DNA from: Aurelia coerulea | Lineage: Eukaryota; Cnidaria; Scyphozoa; Semaeostomeae; Ulmaridae | Length of the DNA: 64,000 nucleotides | Direction of reading: 5' to 3' | Assembly: GCA_039566865.1 (NCBI GenBank) | Contig: CM076960.1 | Span: 6,744,001 to 6,808,000, forward strand | Shown here: positions 11,606 to 22,436 of the stretch, piece by piece | How positions within the stretch are numbered: the stretch's first letter is position 1 | How the letters are laid out: each line of letters begins with the position of its first letter | Notes under the pieces: generated by a model | Seen by the model: only the letters and a program-made list of their open reading frames with translations | Databases searched by the model: none | What the model was told of the DNA's origin: nothing | Program-made: the position numbers and the translations under genes

Positions 11606-12120
11606 AAAGGTGATCTGAAGCGAATTTCTTTATAAATGCAAATGAACAGCGCTGTCGAATAATAAGAAATCCTGTTTAGATTTCTTTGATATCTCATTTC
11701 GTTTTCAAGTTATCCACTAGTTTTATTTTTCAGCTGATGACGTCATTTTGTTTGCAAATGACTAGGATAACATATGGAAATATAGCTGTATCTGATCTTT
11801 GAAAGATTACATTTGTAGGAAACATTTCAGCTGAGCTAAATAAATTCAATATAAATTGCCTCATGACTGCATATGATGTTTCAAAAGGCATGTTAATTGT
11901 GCAAAGTTCATAGATTTATTTGACTTCTCTTTGGAAACATGGTCAACCTTGTATACTTTCTTTACTGTTTGCAAACAAAATGACGTCATCAGCCAATAGT
12001 ACAAAAGAGTGGATAACTCGAAAATGAGAACAGGTATCAACAACTTTTAAATGACATTTTCTATCATTCAACGGCGCTATTCATTTGCATCAATAATACT
12101 TTTCGCTTCAGATCACCTTA
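11606..12120. mobile_element. Foldback element, AAGGTGATCTGAAGCG termini
   Basis: The ends AAGGTGATCTGAAGCGAA and its inverse at 12,103-12,120 begin long imperfect inverted arms of roughly 150-200 bases. Internal matches such as GCTGATGACGTCATTTTG occur on both arms. No coding capacity. The target duplication is not clear. It is a MITE-like hairpin element, repeated at 25,003-25,517. Confidence 0.75.
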
Positions 12121-12839
12121 TGTATGTATGTACGCATTTACCACATAATAAATAACAACTTTACAAGAAATAAATGAAATTTACAAGTTTTAAAAACTAA
12201 AAGTAGATAGAATTACTATGACAACGCATATTAAATAGGTACCGTTAAAAGCAACCCTGATTCATTTGCATCAATAATTGGCAGCGATAGCATTAAAAGG
12301 CCATGTTGACCTTATTTCGAAAATGGTCCCTTTAGAGGTGGTTGCAAAAGAAAAATAATAATAACAAACAACAGATGTTAAAGTGATTTTGGATGAAGCA
12401 TAATTTAGTAAGGCCAAATCATAAATGAAAGAGAGGAGGCGTGGTTTTAGTAAAGCACATATACGTTGTTCGCTTCTCCCTGTATATTTTGGAAAACATT
12501 TTCCTTGATCTTGTGTTTGAACGAATTGATATTGTTTGTAGATCTTAAATCAGAAGAAAGGCTATTCCATATGTTTGGCTATTTCACATGCTGAAATAAC
12601 AAACAACGATGTCATATAGGGTTACCAGAGCGCATTATCAAACACCGTTTCAAGTGCATCATGCCACCTTTTATCAAGCAAATGAAACCAAATAAGTAGC
12701 AGCTGCTTCAAGTTTATTCAAATTTTGACAGGAATATGTCTGCTTTGTGTTTTAAGATAACACAATGCCCCATTGCTGAGAATCTTGGTCTGCTATTGGC
12801 TGTTGGGACTACCAGTTATTGCGCAAGTGAAAGCATTTA
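12121..12839. other. Non-coding stretch
   Basis: AT-rich sequence with no recognisable gene or element; includes a short (AAT)n-like patch near 12,355. Confidence 0.5.
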
Positions 12840-13601
12840 CAGGGTGTCTCAGAAAAATTGTTCGACGTTTGATTAAATGTTGAAAAATAATGATAAAAAG
12901 GTACGGGCTCCTGGTTAGATATCCCTGTTCCTCAGATTTCAAATTAATTTTAGACGCAAAAATCTTGTGAATCCGCTAAGCTAAGAATTCACGGAGTTAC
13001 AAGCTTTTGAAGTTCAAATATGTGCGAAACTGAAACCAGACGCCCCTAACTGACTTGTTTTACAAAAAGACGTTCTAAAATTAAGGTAAAAGAAAGCTGT
13101 CCAATGTTTTACCTCTCGCCGATATCAGAGTAAACCACAAAAGACTTCCAAAGTTATCTAATTCTTGTAACCGTTGCCAAAATTTAGTTAAGACTGCAAG
13201 TATTTAAAAACACGGAATGAAAACTTGATCAATGAGAGATGGGGCAATTCTAAATTGTGCTGAACAGGATTCCTCCAAGTATCCATAACTTTGATTCAAT
13301 GTTATATAAAGCCAGTTGATCGAAAGTGATTTTCAAAATCCATTTGATTTGCTTTGAATAACCGAGATTCTACTTTCACTAAATATGCAATTTAGGGGCG
13401 TCTGGTTTCAGTTTTCGCACAAACTTGAACTTCGAACGCTCGTAATTCCGTGAATATTTAGCCGATTTGCTAGTTTCTGGTGTGTAAAATTAATTTAAAA
13501 TCTCAGCAATATGGTTATGTTAACAGGGAGCCCATTCATTATTTCGTTATTTTTTTTTATATTTAATCAAACGTCGAACAATTTTTTTTTTGGACACCCT
13601 G
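12840..13601. mobile_element. Mariner-like MITE, CAGGGTGTC termini
   Basis: Begins CAGGGTGTCTCAGAAAAATTG and ends with the inverse TTTTGGACACCCTG, with TA on both sides (12,838-12,839 and 13,602-13,603). The inverted similarity reaches deep into the element: TTCGACGTTTGATTAAAT near the left end and ATTTAATCAAACGTCGAA near the right. No transposase is present. TA duplication plus CAGGG termini fit Tc1/mariner-type mobilisation. A diverged relative is at 50,586-51,306 and the duplicated copy at 26,237-26,998. Confidence 0.85.
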
Positions 13602-13961
13602 TATATGGTATGGTTGTTTGCTTTTCAAATGGCAAGCTCCCCCTCTTTTCTCCACTGTTATAGCTGCTATGATTTCTTAACTTGGTCAATGAATGGCCTT
13701 TGATGTAAACAATCAAAAGTATGCGATTAACTACAACGGGCTCTATTGTTCTTGTTGCTATGCGAATTAGAAAAAATTAAGTTACGATTTACTTGATCAT
13801 TTGGACAATGATTATAACAGTGAAACAAGGCACTAAATTGAAATTATTGTGGTAAAAATTATTTGTCAAGCTGAGTTGAATATTGTTAATTACATTTACA
13901 AGCACAATGTAGATTATATTTTAGATTAATATCTGCAAATATGTCAGAACAGTATATAATA
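13602..13961. other. Non-coding stretch
   Basis: Unique-looking AT-rich DNA between two inverted-repeat elements; nothing recognised. Confidence 0.5.
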
Positions 13962-15332
13962 GACCATTCCCATGATTACGTCATCACCAGTGCGGCGCGC
14001 AATGCATGCTGGTACTTGCAATTAAACACCTGGCCGAGTTAGTGTGTTTTGTATAGGAAGTGTATGAGAAGTCGTGTATTGCGTTGGAAATATCTAAGAA
14101 AAATTCGAAAAAACAACTACATTTACCGATGAACATGTCCCTAGATGTTTCGGAAACTCAATTCCTGGATTCAGTTTGACTAGAGTGCAGAGGAAGGAAT
14201 TTTTAGGGGGAAGATTTGACAAAAGTGCAATGTAGCCTAATGAAAACATTGCGAGCGAAAAAGGAGGCAAGGAGGTGATTGTTATCGGATGTTTCACATA
14301 CCGTTTACTGAATCCATTACCACTAGAAATTGGAGTCCTGAACTTTAATTCTTTATCTAATAACTCTATCCCAGTCGGACAAAATTCTGAAAAACAGAGA
14401 CTGACGCAAACGTGGAAATACTGGACAGCGAGAAGGAATTTCAGAGATCCAGGTGTGGAACAGCACACTTCATACGTATAAATGATGCCAGAGTTAAAAA
14501 AACAGCATTTTGACTTTCTCAAAACTATAGAAAATTGAGAATTATAGTAAATTTTTGGATTTTCCTCCCTGCAGTAAGCAATATACTCAATTTTAGGTGC
14601 TTAATGCAACCATAGCCGAAATGCAGCGATTTCACTTCGGTGATTTTTATCCCGTTCAGTACGTAAAGGGGGAAAGTTCTCCTTTCATACGATTGCCGTT
14701 GGAAGCCAAAAAGTTGAAAACGTCAAACTCCCAATGTCTCCGTCTCTGCACAAGATAATAAACTCAAATTTTAGATTTTGGTCTAATTTTGGAGAAAGAG
14801 TGCAGCGCTTTCTCTCCCCCTCTCTAGCCTCTTCAAATAACTGGCAATGTTTACGTTAGGCCGCAGTACGTTTTCATTGACTTTCCTTGCGAATATTTCC
14901 TTCATCTCCGCTTCATAGTAGCACTTAAACCCCTGATTAGAGTTTTAAAACATCTAGGGACATGCTTTTCCGGGAATTTGGGTGATTTCTCAAATTTTTC
15001 TTCAATTTTTCCAACGCAAAACACAACTTACCATATGCTCGCTATGTTTTCATTAGGCCACATGGCACTTTCGTCGACTCTTCCCCCTAAAAATTCCTTC
15101 GTCTGCGCTCTAAGTCAAACGGAATCCAGGACTTGAGTTTCTTAAACATCTAGGGAAATGTTCTACAATAGATTTAGTTGATTTTTCGGATTTTTCTTCG
15201 ATATTTCCAACTCAATACGCAACTTCTCATACAGTTCCTATACAAAGCACACTAACTCGGCCAGGTGTTTAACTAAAAGTGCCAGCATGCATTGCGCGCC
15301 GCACTGGTGGTGACGTAATCATGGTAATGGTC
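13962..15332. mobile_element. 1.4-kb element with long terminal inverted repeats (GACCATT termini)
   Basis: The left end GACCATTCCCATGATTACG and the right inverse, ending in AATGGTC, are flanked by TA. The arms match for about 180 bases or more, including GCATGCATTGCGCGCCGCACTGG-type sequence and CTAACTCGGCCAGGTGTTTAA. Inner blocks around an ACATCTAGGGACATG-like motif recur near 14,130-14,150, 14,950 and 15,155, so the interior has repeats of its own. The open frames here (for example 14,094-14,522) do not resemble a transposase. Copy at 27,359-28,729. Confidence 0.8.
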
Positions 15333-15646
15333 TATTGATGTTGACTACGCAGCAAAAAATTGGTTGCCGGAATGACGGTACTATATTTAGAATACAAGAT
15401 ACAAAGATATTATAGATACAAAGTGAAAATAGTTGAGTCTTTGGATGTTGGTTTGTATATTCTAGAATTTGGCAAACAAAAATTTGTTTGGGGGGGGGCG
15501 GAATCCACTCTCCTAGTTGAGATGGGTTACTTCACTTACGCTTTGAGGAAACTAAGAAGATTATTTTTCCTTTCAGCTCATATACCGAAGGAGATTCTGA
15601 GACAACTCTGCTGCTTTGAGAATGATTATCAACTCCTAAGGAGTAA
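15333..15646. other. Non-coding stretch with poly-G run
   Basis: Short AT-rich spacer. It holds the G9 run at 15,490-15,498, whose length is one of the few differences from copy 2 (G12). Confidence 0.5.
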
Positions 15647-16185
15647 CGAAGGTGTCCCACAGTACTCCCGTTTGAAAAATCAGCAAAATTTGATTACACG
15701 GCTGATCTTCAATTTTCTTTTCTTGTCAAGTAGATCAAAGACCAAATTATTTTCCGAGACATAGCTGATCTTGTAAGTGGTTTAGAATGAGCAAATGTAG
15801 CTCTTTTTAGGGCTACTTGGTTTTGAATCATACTGCAAAAAAGCACTGATGATTGCTAAATCAATTTCTGTGTGCGTGTAAAACCTCTAGCATGGTCATA
15901 AATGACATAAATAAAAGCGCACTATCACTGGAGACTTCAATGATGATAAAAATCTGAAAATTTTGACTCTTAGGCAAGATTGAGTATTTTGCTCAAAAAC
16001 TATAGCTCAAAATAAGGTTTTTCAACGTGTAAATTTCCAACCTTGCTGTATCAAAAGCAAACAATTTATCATCTGTGAATATTTTTGGGTCTTTGACAAA
16101 GCAATTCAAAAAGAAAATTTCATCAAAGATTTGATAATCAATTTTAGGTGATTCTTTAAACAGGAGTACTTTTTGGGACACCCGG
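15647..16185. mobile_element. Mariner-like MITE, GGTGTCCC termini
   Basis: GGTGTCCCACAGTACTCCCG near 15,651 is mirrored by AGTACTTTTTGGGACACCCGG ending at 16,185, which is followed by TA. The left tip is degraded (CGAA in place of the expected CCGG). Internal inverted matches continue (TTTGATTA, AATTGATTATCAAA). No coding capacity. The same family forms the outer arms of the palindrome at 42,836-43,391. Confidence 0.75.
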
Positions 16186-16193
16186 TAGATTTA

Positions 16194-16604
16194 CCGGGTG
16201 TGCCAAAATAAACTATGCACGTTTGGCAGGCGACAATAAACCGTACACTGGGTCGATTTTGAAGATTCATGACTTAATCTTTAGCAAAAAGCCTGAAATG
16301 GATTCCAAGATAAAATTAATCGATACAATCGATCGATTTCTAAACTCCAAATTACCACGAACAAGTTTTCACTTTTTCCATTCATGTCGCTTCTTTGAAA
16401 ATTTGATCGACGTTTTTTGATCGTTGTTAGTGTTTTCGAGAACAAACATTTGTATAAACTCGCGTCAACAAAAAAATTTGAAAAATAGCCTATAATCTAA
16501 TTCAGGCTTTTTGCTAAAGATTAAGTCATGAATCTTCAAAATCGATCTAGTTTACGATTTATTGTGGTCTGCCAAGCGTGCTTAGTTTATTTTGGCGCAC
16601 CCGG
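16194..16604. mobile_element. Mariner-like MITE, CCGGGTGTGCC termini
   Basis: A 411-bp hairpin with TA on both sides. The left arm CCGGGTGTGCCAAAATAAAC pairs with GTTTATTTTGGCGCACCCGG at the right end, and pairing runs for about 110 bases (for example GATTCATGACTTAATCTTTA and its inverse). It lies only eight bases from the preceding MITE, which has related but distinct termini. Confidence 0.85.
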
Positions 16605-18820
16605 TATTTTGTAACAATTAAATCAGTTGCCATGAAAACACGCTATTTCAAACCGATTAGTGATTGAAGACAAAATTCCATAAACCAATAAGAAAATAAA
16701 CAGGCGAAGCTGCAAAAGAAGATTCAAATCTCGGAGCTTCTGAACGGCTAAGAAATTATTTTTTGCGCAAAAATTGTGTATAGAAAAAGAAGTATGATAA
16801 ATCTTAACATCTGCCAGACAGGCATCTTGTATCTTATTAAAGAAGCCGAAAATAAATGGCATAGAAGCAAATATTTATCCTTATTCTTAAGAGAAGGGTT
16901 AAGCATGCCAGATGAGTCAACAAGTTTATTTTCTACATTTCTGCCTAGCATCCGAAGATAGTTTTAGGACACTAAGAAGCTAAGCTTATCGAAGCAGCAT
17001 CCTGGTCCTTCCTCTCGATGTGACGACACCTCGTGATTCCTTCAGCCTGAAATCACAGAGAGTTGGTGACTCTCTCACTCTCCGCAGTAGATTCGGCAGT
17101 TCGGGGACTCGCGCCACCAACCTTCAGATTTATAGTCGAGCGCGTTGTCACTGAGCCATTCCCGCTTTTGAGTCAACAATTTAGCACGTTTGGTGGACTA
17201 TATATGCAATAAGAAATATGCTGCCGATGTTCAAAACTGAAATGTTAATCTATCAGCAAAGGCAAACTTTGATGCAAAAATTTCGTTTGGTAAATGTGTG
17301 CCATGTCACCCAATGGAGAGATTTAAATGAAAACATCTAAATCTGGTGCCGCAACGATTGTGTCTGTCGTACCGTAAGGATAGAAGAGGATAGTTGAAAT
17401 GGTTCAACTTTTTTCAAGTCGTTCGGCATCGCAACCATCATAGTTGCGGCTGCCGGTGGTACCAGGGGAAGTGCTTTCCATTTAAATTGAAATGGTTGCA
17501 GCATTCCGGGAGCATATCAGCGCCAATGGTTCCCGCAATGAATGCAGCAACCTTAACCTTGTGGCCATATAGAAATAAAGTTTTTCAAGCATTTCTAATT
17601 TCTGGGTTTACAAGATGTGTGATTTTACCAAAATATGTTCTCACCTAAGTTAGTCTTTCACCGACAAATTAGCTTGTGAGTTGTGAATATCGGCTGAGCA
17701 CTTTTTAATCCACAGCCCACCAAACCATAACTCACTAAATATGCTAGCTTTTTTTCACTCATCGGGTACATTTAACCTTTCTCTTCAGAATACCATCTCG
17801 CGTGCACAACGAGATGGTTAGCCCGAAACTTCCGTTAGCTTTGATCACCAATTGCTTTGAAATAGCACACCAATCAACGATAACTAATGTTATCATTACA
17901 AAGTCAGCCCTGTTCCTCATATTTCAAATAAAAAGGAAGAGCTGCCCATAGCCGAAAGTGACAAAATACGAAGACTACTGTATTTCTTCATACACGAGTG
18001 ACTGACCTATCCCATGTTTGTTTTTGAGATGTGCAACTTATGCTACATTGGCCAATTTCACAGAGACAATTAGCTTCTATGTGACCAAATTAACTGTAGC
18101 TTCAAGAGTAAATGGTATAGCACTGATGATTTGTAGAAACTGGCCACCTAAGACCGTCCATTTGTCTCGTTTTTCAATCGTTGCTATTCACAGCACCATT
18201 GTCCCAAATTATAATAAAATATAAGCAATTTGGGTTGTACTGCACAGTTTCATGCAGATGTCAAAATGCCGTATCAGAATCAGATGTTATACTCTACACG
18301 TTGTTCGCTCGCGTTGTTTCTGCCAATAAGAATAAAATTGCTGAAAATCTTATAGTTATTGAATTGATATTATTTTCATAATCTTCATGCTACATGCTAT
18401 GACTTAGTGTTCCAGGTATTTGTATATTTACGTGATAAATCTTTCATTGAGATAATTTCGCATTCGTTGTTTTAAATCATAGAATGGGTGTCCCAAGCAG
18501 CGTTTGCCATGATAGCCCCATTTAAAAGGCTATCAAATCAAGGCTAAATTGTGCTTCCTCGATATCAAGGTAATTCAAGTTCATTACATCCTCCCAAGAG
18601 GAGGATGACAGGAGTCAGAACTATCATGACAATTTTGGGCCTTTTTGAAGGTTTCTTAATAATAATAACTAATATTTCAACACTTTGACTTGATCAGAAG
18701 TAAAATTATCTGTTATCATTCAAGGACCTTTGACCCTACCAAATAACAATCGTTTTAGTTAAAATGAAGGTAAAAGGTAAAATAAGAGCAAAAACAGTTG
18801 AATATCAAACTAAAGTACTA
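16605..18820. other. Non-coding stretch with a SINE
   Basis: No supported gene. It includes the tRNA-like SINE near 17,010-17,168 and a small palindrome near 18,587-18,608 (CATCCTCC ... GGAGGATG). Short open frames look random and have no recognisable domain. Confidence 0.5.
17010..17168 (-). mobile_element. tRNA-derived SINE, second family
   Basis: On the minus strand an A-box-like TGGCTCAGTGAC (17,147-17,158) lies 43 bases before a B-box-like GGCGCGAGTCCC (17,104-17,115), within tRNA-like sequence starting near 17,166. The downstream body reaches about 17,010; its end is uncertain. It differs from the SINE at 9,260. Copy at 30,410-30,568. Confidence 0.6.
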
Positions 18821-19405
18821 CCGGGTGAACCAGAAAAAAGTTCCCACTTTTGAAAATTCATAGCATCAAGAGTACTGAATGGATGGGAATGCATCAATAT
18901 TTGCTTGACAGCCAAAAGATCGAAGTATTTTTCGATTTTTCTCGCTTTCTTATAAGCACTGGAAAAATTGGTAAATTCAAGTTTACAAAAACTTGGTGGT
19001 TCCAAAATGACTAACCAAGGCCTAAAATACTTGATCAAATCATAAAGGACTCCTAGCTATCGTCTGCACATTTATTGCCATGGGATTGAAAATCTTTAGT
19101 ATCTGTTTGAGAATCTATGTCTTATAGCTCTTGGGAGAAGTGAAACGCCCGTGCGTATTGTTCTTTGTGAGGAGAGTCCTAACGATTTGATCAAGTGTTT
19201 TAGGCCCTTTTCAGTAATTTTGCAACTATGAAATTTTTGTTAAGTTGAATTTACCTATATTTGCAGTGCTTCCAAGAAAATGAGAAAAATCACAAAAATA
19301 CTTCCAGCTTTTGGCTTTCAACTAGCATTTGAATCATTCAAATCCATGAAGTACTTGTGGTGCTACGAATTTTCAAAAGTGGGAACTTTTTTCTGGCTCA
19401 CCCGG
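18821..19405. mobile_element. Mariner-like MITE, CCGGGTGAACC termini
   Basis: 585 bp with TA at both sides. The ends CCGGGTGAACCAGAAAAAAG and CTTTTTTCTGGCTCACCCGG (imperfect) are inverted, and the arms continue through GTTCCCACTTTTGAAAATTC. A second member is at 41,390-42,011, and the duplicated copy is at 32,221-32,805. No transposase frame. Confidence 0.87.
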
Positions 19406-19439
19406 TATAAACATTCAATGCAATCAAAATCGTTTTTCA

Positions 19440-21430
19440 TGAAAATCTATAAAGACTTCGTATGCAAAATTATGCGTGCTCTATCTTGTAGATACTGTAG
19501 AAAGCTGTATTGGGTAGCGGTACAACATAGTGGTTGCATCATTGCTTTATATATCGATTCTGCTACATATGGGCTGACATTTTCACGAATATGAGACGGA
19601 AGCATTTCTCTTGCTGTTGCTTTTGGACACATTTTCAAAATGTTGATGTAGGTTCAAATTCTTATACAAATCTACACCTAGGTACTTGTATGATTTTGTC
19701 TCGTGAATAACCTGATGATAGATTTTGATGTCCACTTTTGGCTGTTTGAAGAGCTTTTCTTGTGATCCATTCTGCACAAATTTAGCTTTGCCCTTTTTCC
19801 AGTTAAGGTTACTGTAACTGTTCAGACGACAAATTTTCGATTTTTCGTTTTTGTTTTAATCTGATGGTACAAGTATTTGAGGACTGTTTAAACCAACTCA
19901 CTTCCAGAAATAGTCTCAATTACTTAGAAATTTGAGCATTTTAAAAGGAGCAATCATGTTTCTCAAAAATTGCGGGAATATACATCAGGGGATTAAAGTA
20001 AACTCACTTGACCTTGCAGCTATGTTCATGACATCCCGTGCTGCTATGTTATTGATATAATGCTTTACCAATACCGCATTTAAGCCTTATTGCTTGACCT
20101 TTTATGCATGATCGTATTTCCCGCAATTTTTGCTTCATTTTGATAAAAGCCTGATTTCTCGAAACAGGATTCCGGAGTACTGGTGGGTAATAAAAAATCT
20201 TTGTGTACCCAACAGGCCAATCGAGTCGCTTGAAACTTGGCACACAGGGTCACAAAGCATATAACTACGAAACCGTGTCAGCGATTTGTGATAGATCAAC
20301 TGGTCCGATTTTTACAAGGGTCTGAGAGTTAAAAAAGACATTTAAGACATTTACATTTATTTAAAATGATATCATTTCAAGAAAATACCTTTTATCAAAA
20401 ATTCGTGACACGGTTTTGCAGTTCAGGGCCTTAAGTCTTTGGTAAATAGATAGTCATGGTCCAACGATTATCATTGGGGTACACAAAGATTTTTTCGCAA
20501 GGGTGGTCGATTTTGCCTTAAATCTAGAATAAATCATTCGTGATTTTATTGAATCAACTGAATATATTTTTATGATATTCTACGTTTAATTCTGCGTCGA
20601 ATGATGCATAAGTTTGTTTGGTATATCTTGACGAACGACCGTGGAAAACGGAGTTTCTTAATCGCCGCCTGAACGGTTACAATAACCTTAATGAACAAGT
20701 TATTTTCATGAAACCAGTCTGCAACTTTTTGCAATCCACTTTCAAGTAAAGCTGCGTTTTTTCCTGCACAATACGAAACAGTATCATCGCCATACAATAT
20801 GAAGTCAGCATTAGTGAGCGGAATATTTATGTCGTTGATATTCAGCCAAAAGAGAAGGGGCCCCAGGATGGATCCTTGTGGGGCACCACATGTAACGTTT
20901 TCCTCGCTTGAGATGATGTTACCAAAAATCACTTTTTGTTTCCTAATAAAAGAGATGTCACCTATCCATTGTAATTCCATATCATCTATGCGATAACTTA
21001 GCAACTTTTCAGGCAATGTTGCATGATAGACTGTGTCACAGGCTTTACGGAGGTCAATATAGACATCACCACTACAGAAACCGTTAACGATGCTCTACCT
21101 ATGCAACCTTTCTGACAGCAAAGTAACTGCATGTTCCGTGGATCTCCCTTTTATAAATCAAACTGATGTGGGCACAACATGTGTTCGATTCAAGGTACTT
21201 TGACAGTTGATTATAGATGATCTTCTCGATAGCTTTTACGAAGCAGGAATTACTGTGATAGGCCTATAGTCGTCCAACATTGTCGGAATACCTGATTTGA
21301 AAACAGGAATAATTTTCCCACATTTTTCTGATGCGGGAAATAATGACGCTTGCAAATCTGAAGGGCTTCTCCAGAAAAATTCCCATTAGTTTTAGAACAG
21401 AGAAGCTGATATCAGTCAAGTAAAGTTTGA
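19440..21430 (-). pseudogene. LINE B reverse transcriptase, decayed
   Basis: Read on the minus strand from about 21,430, broken RT frames lead to an open piece (20,570-21,016) with the RT signature CGAPQGSILGPLLF and the catalytic box FILYGDDT (about 20,790). Then comes ADWFHENNLF, after which an 881-bp element interrupts. LINE coding resumes at about 19,800 with LNWKKGKAKF, SYKYLGVDLYKNLNL, and a thumb or post-RT part with YVAESIYKAM (19,447-19,638). This order is typical of CR1/Jockey-type ORF2. Both catalytic Asp residues survive, but the frame is broken in several places. It is a different copy, and probably a different family, from LINE A. Confidence 0.85.
19807..20687. mobile_element. 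TTAA-flanked non-autonomous DNA transposon (881 bp)
   Basis: TTAA occurs at 19,803-19,806 and 20,688-20,691, directly outside the inverted ends GGTTACTGTAACTGTTCAG and GGTTATTGTAACCGTTCAG (read inward). Removing the insert with one TTAA lets the surrounding LINE frame read straight through, which supports a real insertion and exact target duplication. No transposase. TTAA targets fit piggyBac or Kolobok. A truncated, inverted relative is at 753-1,282. Confidence 0.88.
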
Positions 21431-21755
21431 AACTAATTCGAGAATGTCAACCATTAAATAATAGCTTTGCCAGGATAAGAATTGGACTTTCAAACGGAGA
21501 TGCATTTTGTTCATCCGGTAGAGATTATTTCTCTGAAGTCAGTCATGCTACAACAGAACTACTTGCGCGGGAGATATTTTTCAACATTCCTCAAAGAGAA
21601 CCAAAGATGTCGCTAATTTTTTTCAAAAGTTTCAGCTTCACATGGGCATAGGATGCTTGCTATTTCTCAGGGGAGCAAAGCCTTGTGCCAAATTTATGCT
21701 TCTTGCATTTCAATGTACACGGGTTACGTTTCTTGAAAGATAACTGACGCAATAA
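21431..21755. other. Spacer at the end of copy 1, with duplication junction
   Basis: Probably further decayed LINE B sequence upstream of its RT, but no motif is firm. It ends with the duplication junction: GACGCAAT (ending 21,753), two extra A, then AGACTCC of BEL gag at 21,756. Confidence 0.55.
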
Positions 21756-22436
21756 AGACTCCTGTATTTCCGAAAATATCTGTCGATCGCCATCTTCTTT
21801 TTCCGCTACAGCTTCTGTCAACAAATCCAGAACTTTCTCGTCCAATCCTTCCAATCTTTTCAACTGATCGACCAAACTTGCCTTCAGTTGAAGAGCCAAA
21901 TCTACGTTCCTTTGTGTCGAATCAGTTGTCAGCAATGTTTCCGTTCTCTTCAAGGTCTCCGTCACAAAAAGACTATGTCCCTTTCGTTTCTTGACATTTT
22001 TCTTCAAGTCAGCCATGTCTTTTCCTACACTGGCTGTGATTCAGTTGTCTTCAAATCGTTTTATCCAGTTCCAATCTTCAATCTATCCGCTCGTGTGGAC
22101 CATCTATGTGGAAGCGTCAATCCACCTGCTGCTAATACCACACCAGTGCAGGAATAACACAGAGACTAGGCTTGTTCTAGATAGAGGACTGTATCATTCT
22201 AACTTCGACAAATCCGTTCTCAACTGACACGTATGGCCGTTCACGGCCCGATCTAGCTCAAAAGGGATAGAGTAAACAACTGCACGCCCCTATAACATAG
22301 TCGTGCCAAAAACACATACGCAAGCGGTCACATGCATCTACAATGAACCAATAAGCGTTTTAATTACGTACCAATTTATCACTTACGTTTAGACATATAT
22401 CCCAGTAAATTTTCAAAACTACAACGCGCCTCCACA
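21756..22436 (-). mobile_element. Truncated BEL element: 5' LTR and gag start
   Basis: The 5' LTR is at 22,107-22,436, followed on the minus strand by the primer-binding site, leader and first 87 gag codons, then the duplication break. It arose by duplication, not a new insertion: the flank GGATT at 22,437 and everything beyond match copy 1. The minus open frame 21,660-22,016 runs across the break into unrelated sequence, giving a 118-codon chimera. The LTR promoter could still start antisense transcription leftward. Confidence 0.93.

Larger units (their letters stand above)
8359..21753. repeat. 13.4-kb tandem duplication, copy 1
   Basis: Every landmark between 8,359 and 21,753 recurs 13,397 bases to the right, or 13,400 after a poly-G run that is 9 G here (15,490-15,498) and 12 G in copy 2 (28,887-28,898). 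I saw about seven base substitutions in the whole block (for example near 17,400, 18,782, 19,557, 19,604, 19,699, 19,791 and 21,508). The left edge lies inside BEL gag. The right edge is GACGCAAT, followed by AA and then AGACTCC of copy 2. It is direct, head to tail. Confidence 0.95.

Noticed and set aside
14094..14522. 142-codon minus frame, also at 27,491-27,919
   Set aside because: It lies in a terminal arm and interior of a TIR element, shows no transposase motif, and its opposite strand is equally open.
15647..16604. One composite transposon spanning two adjacent inverted-repeat elements
   Set aside because: Each has its own matched ends and TA flanks with eight bases between them, so they are two separate insertions.
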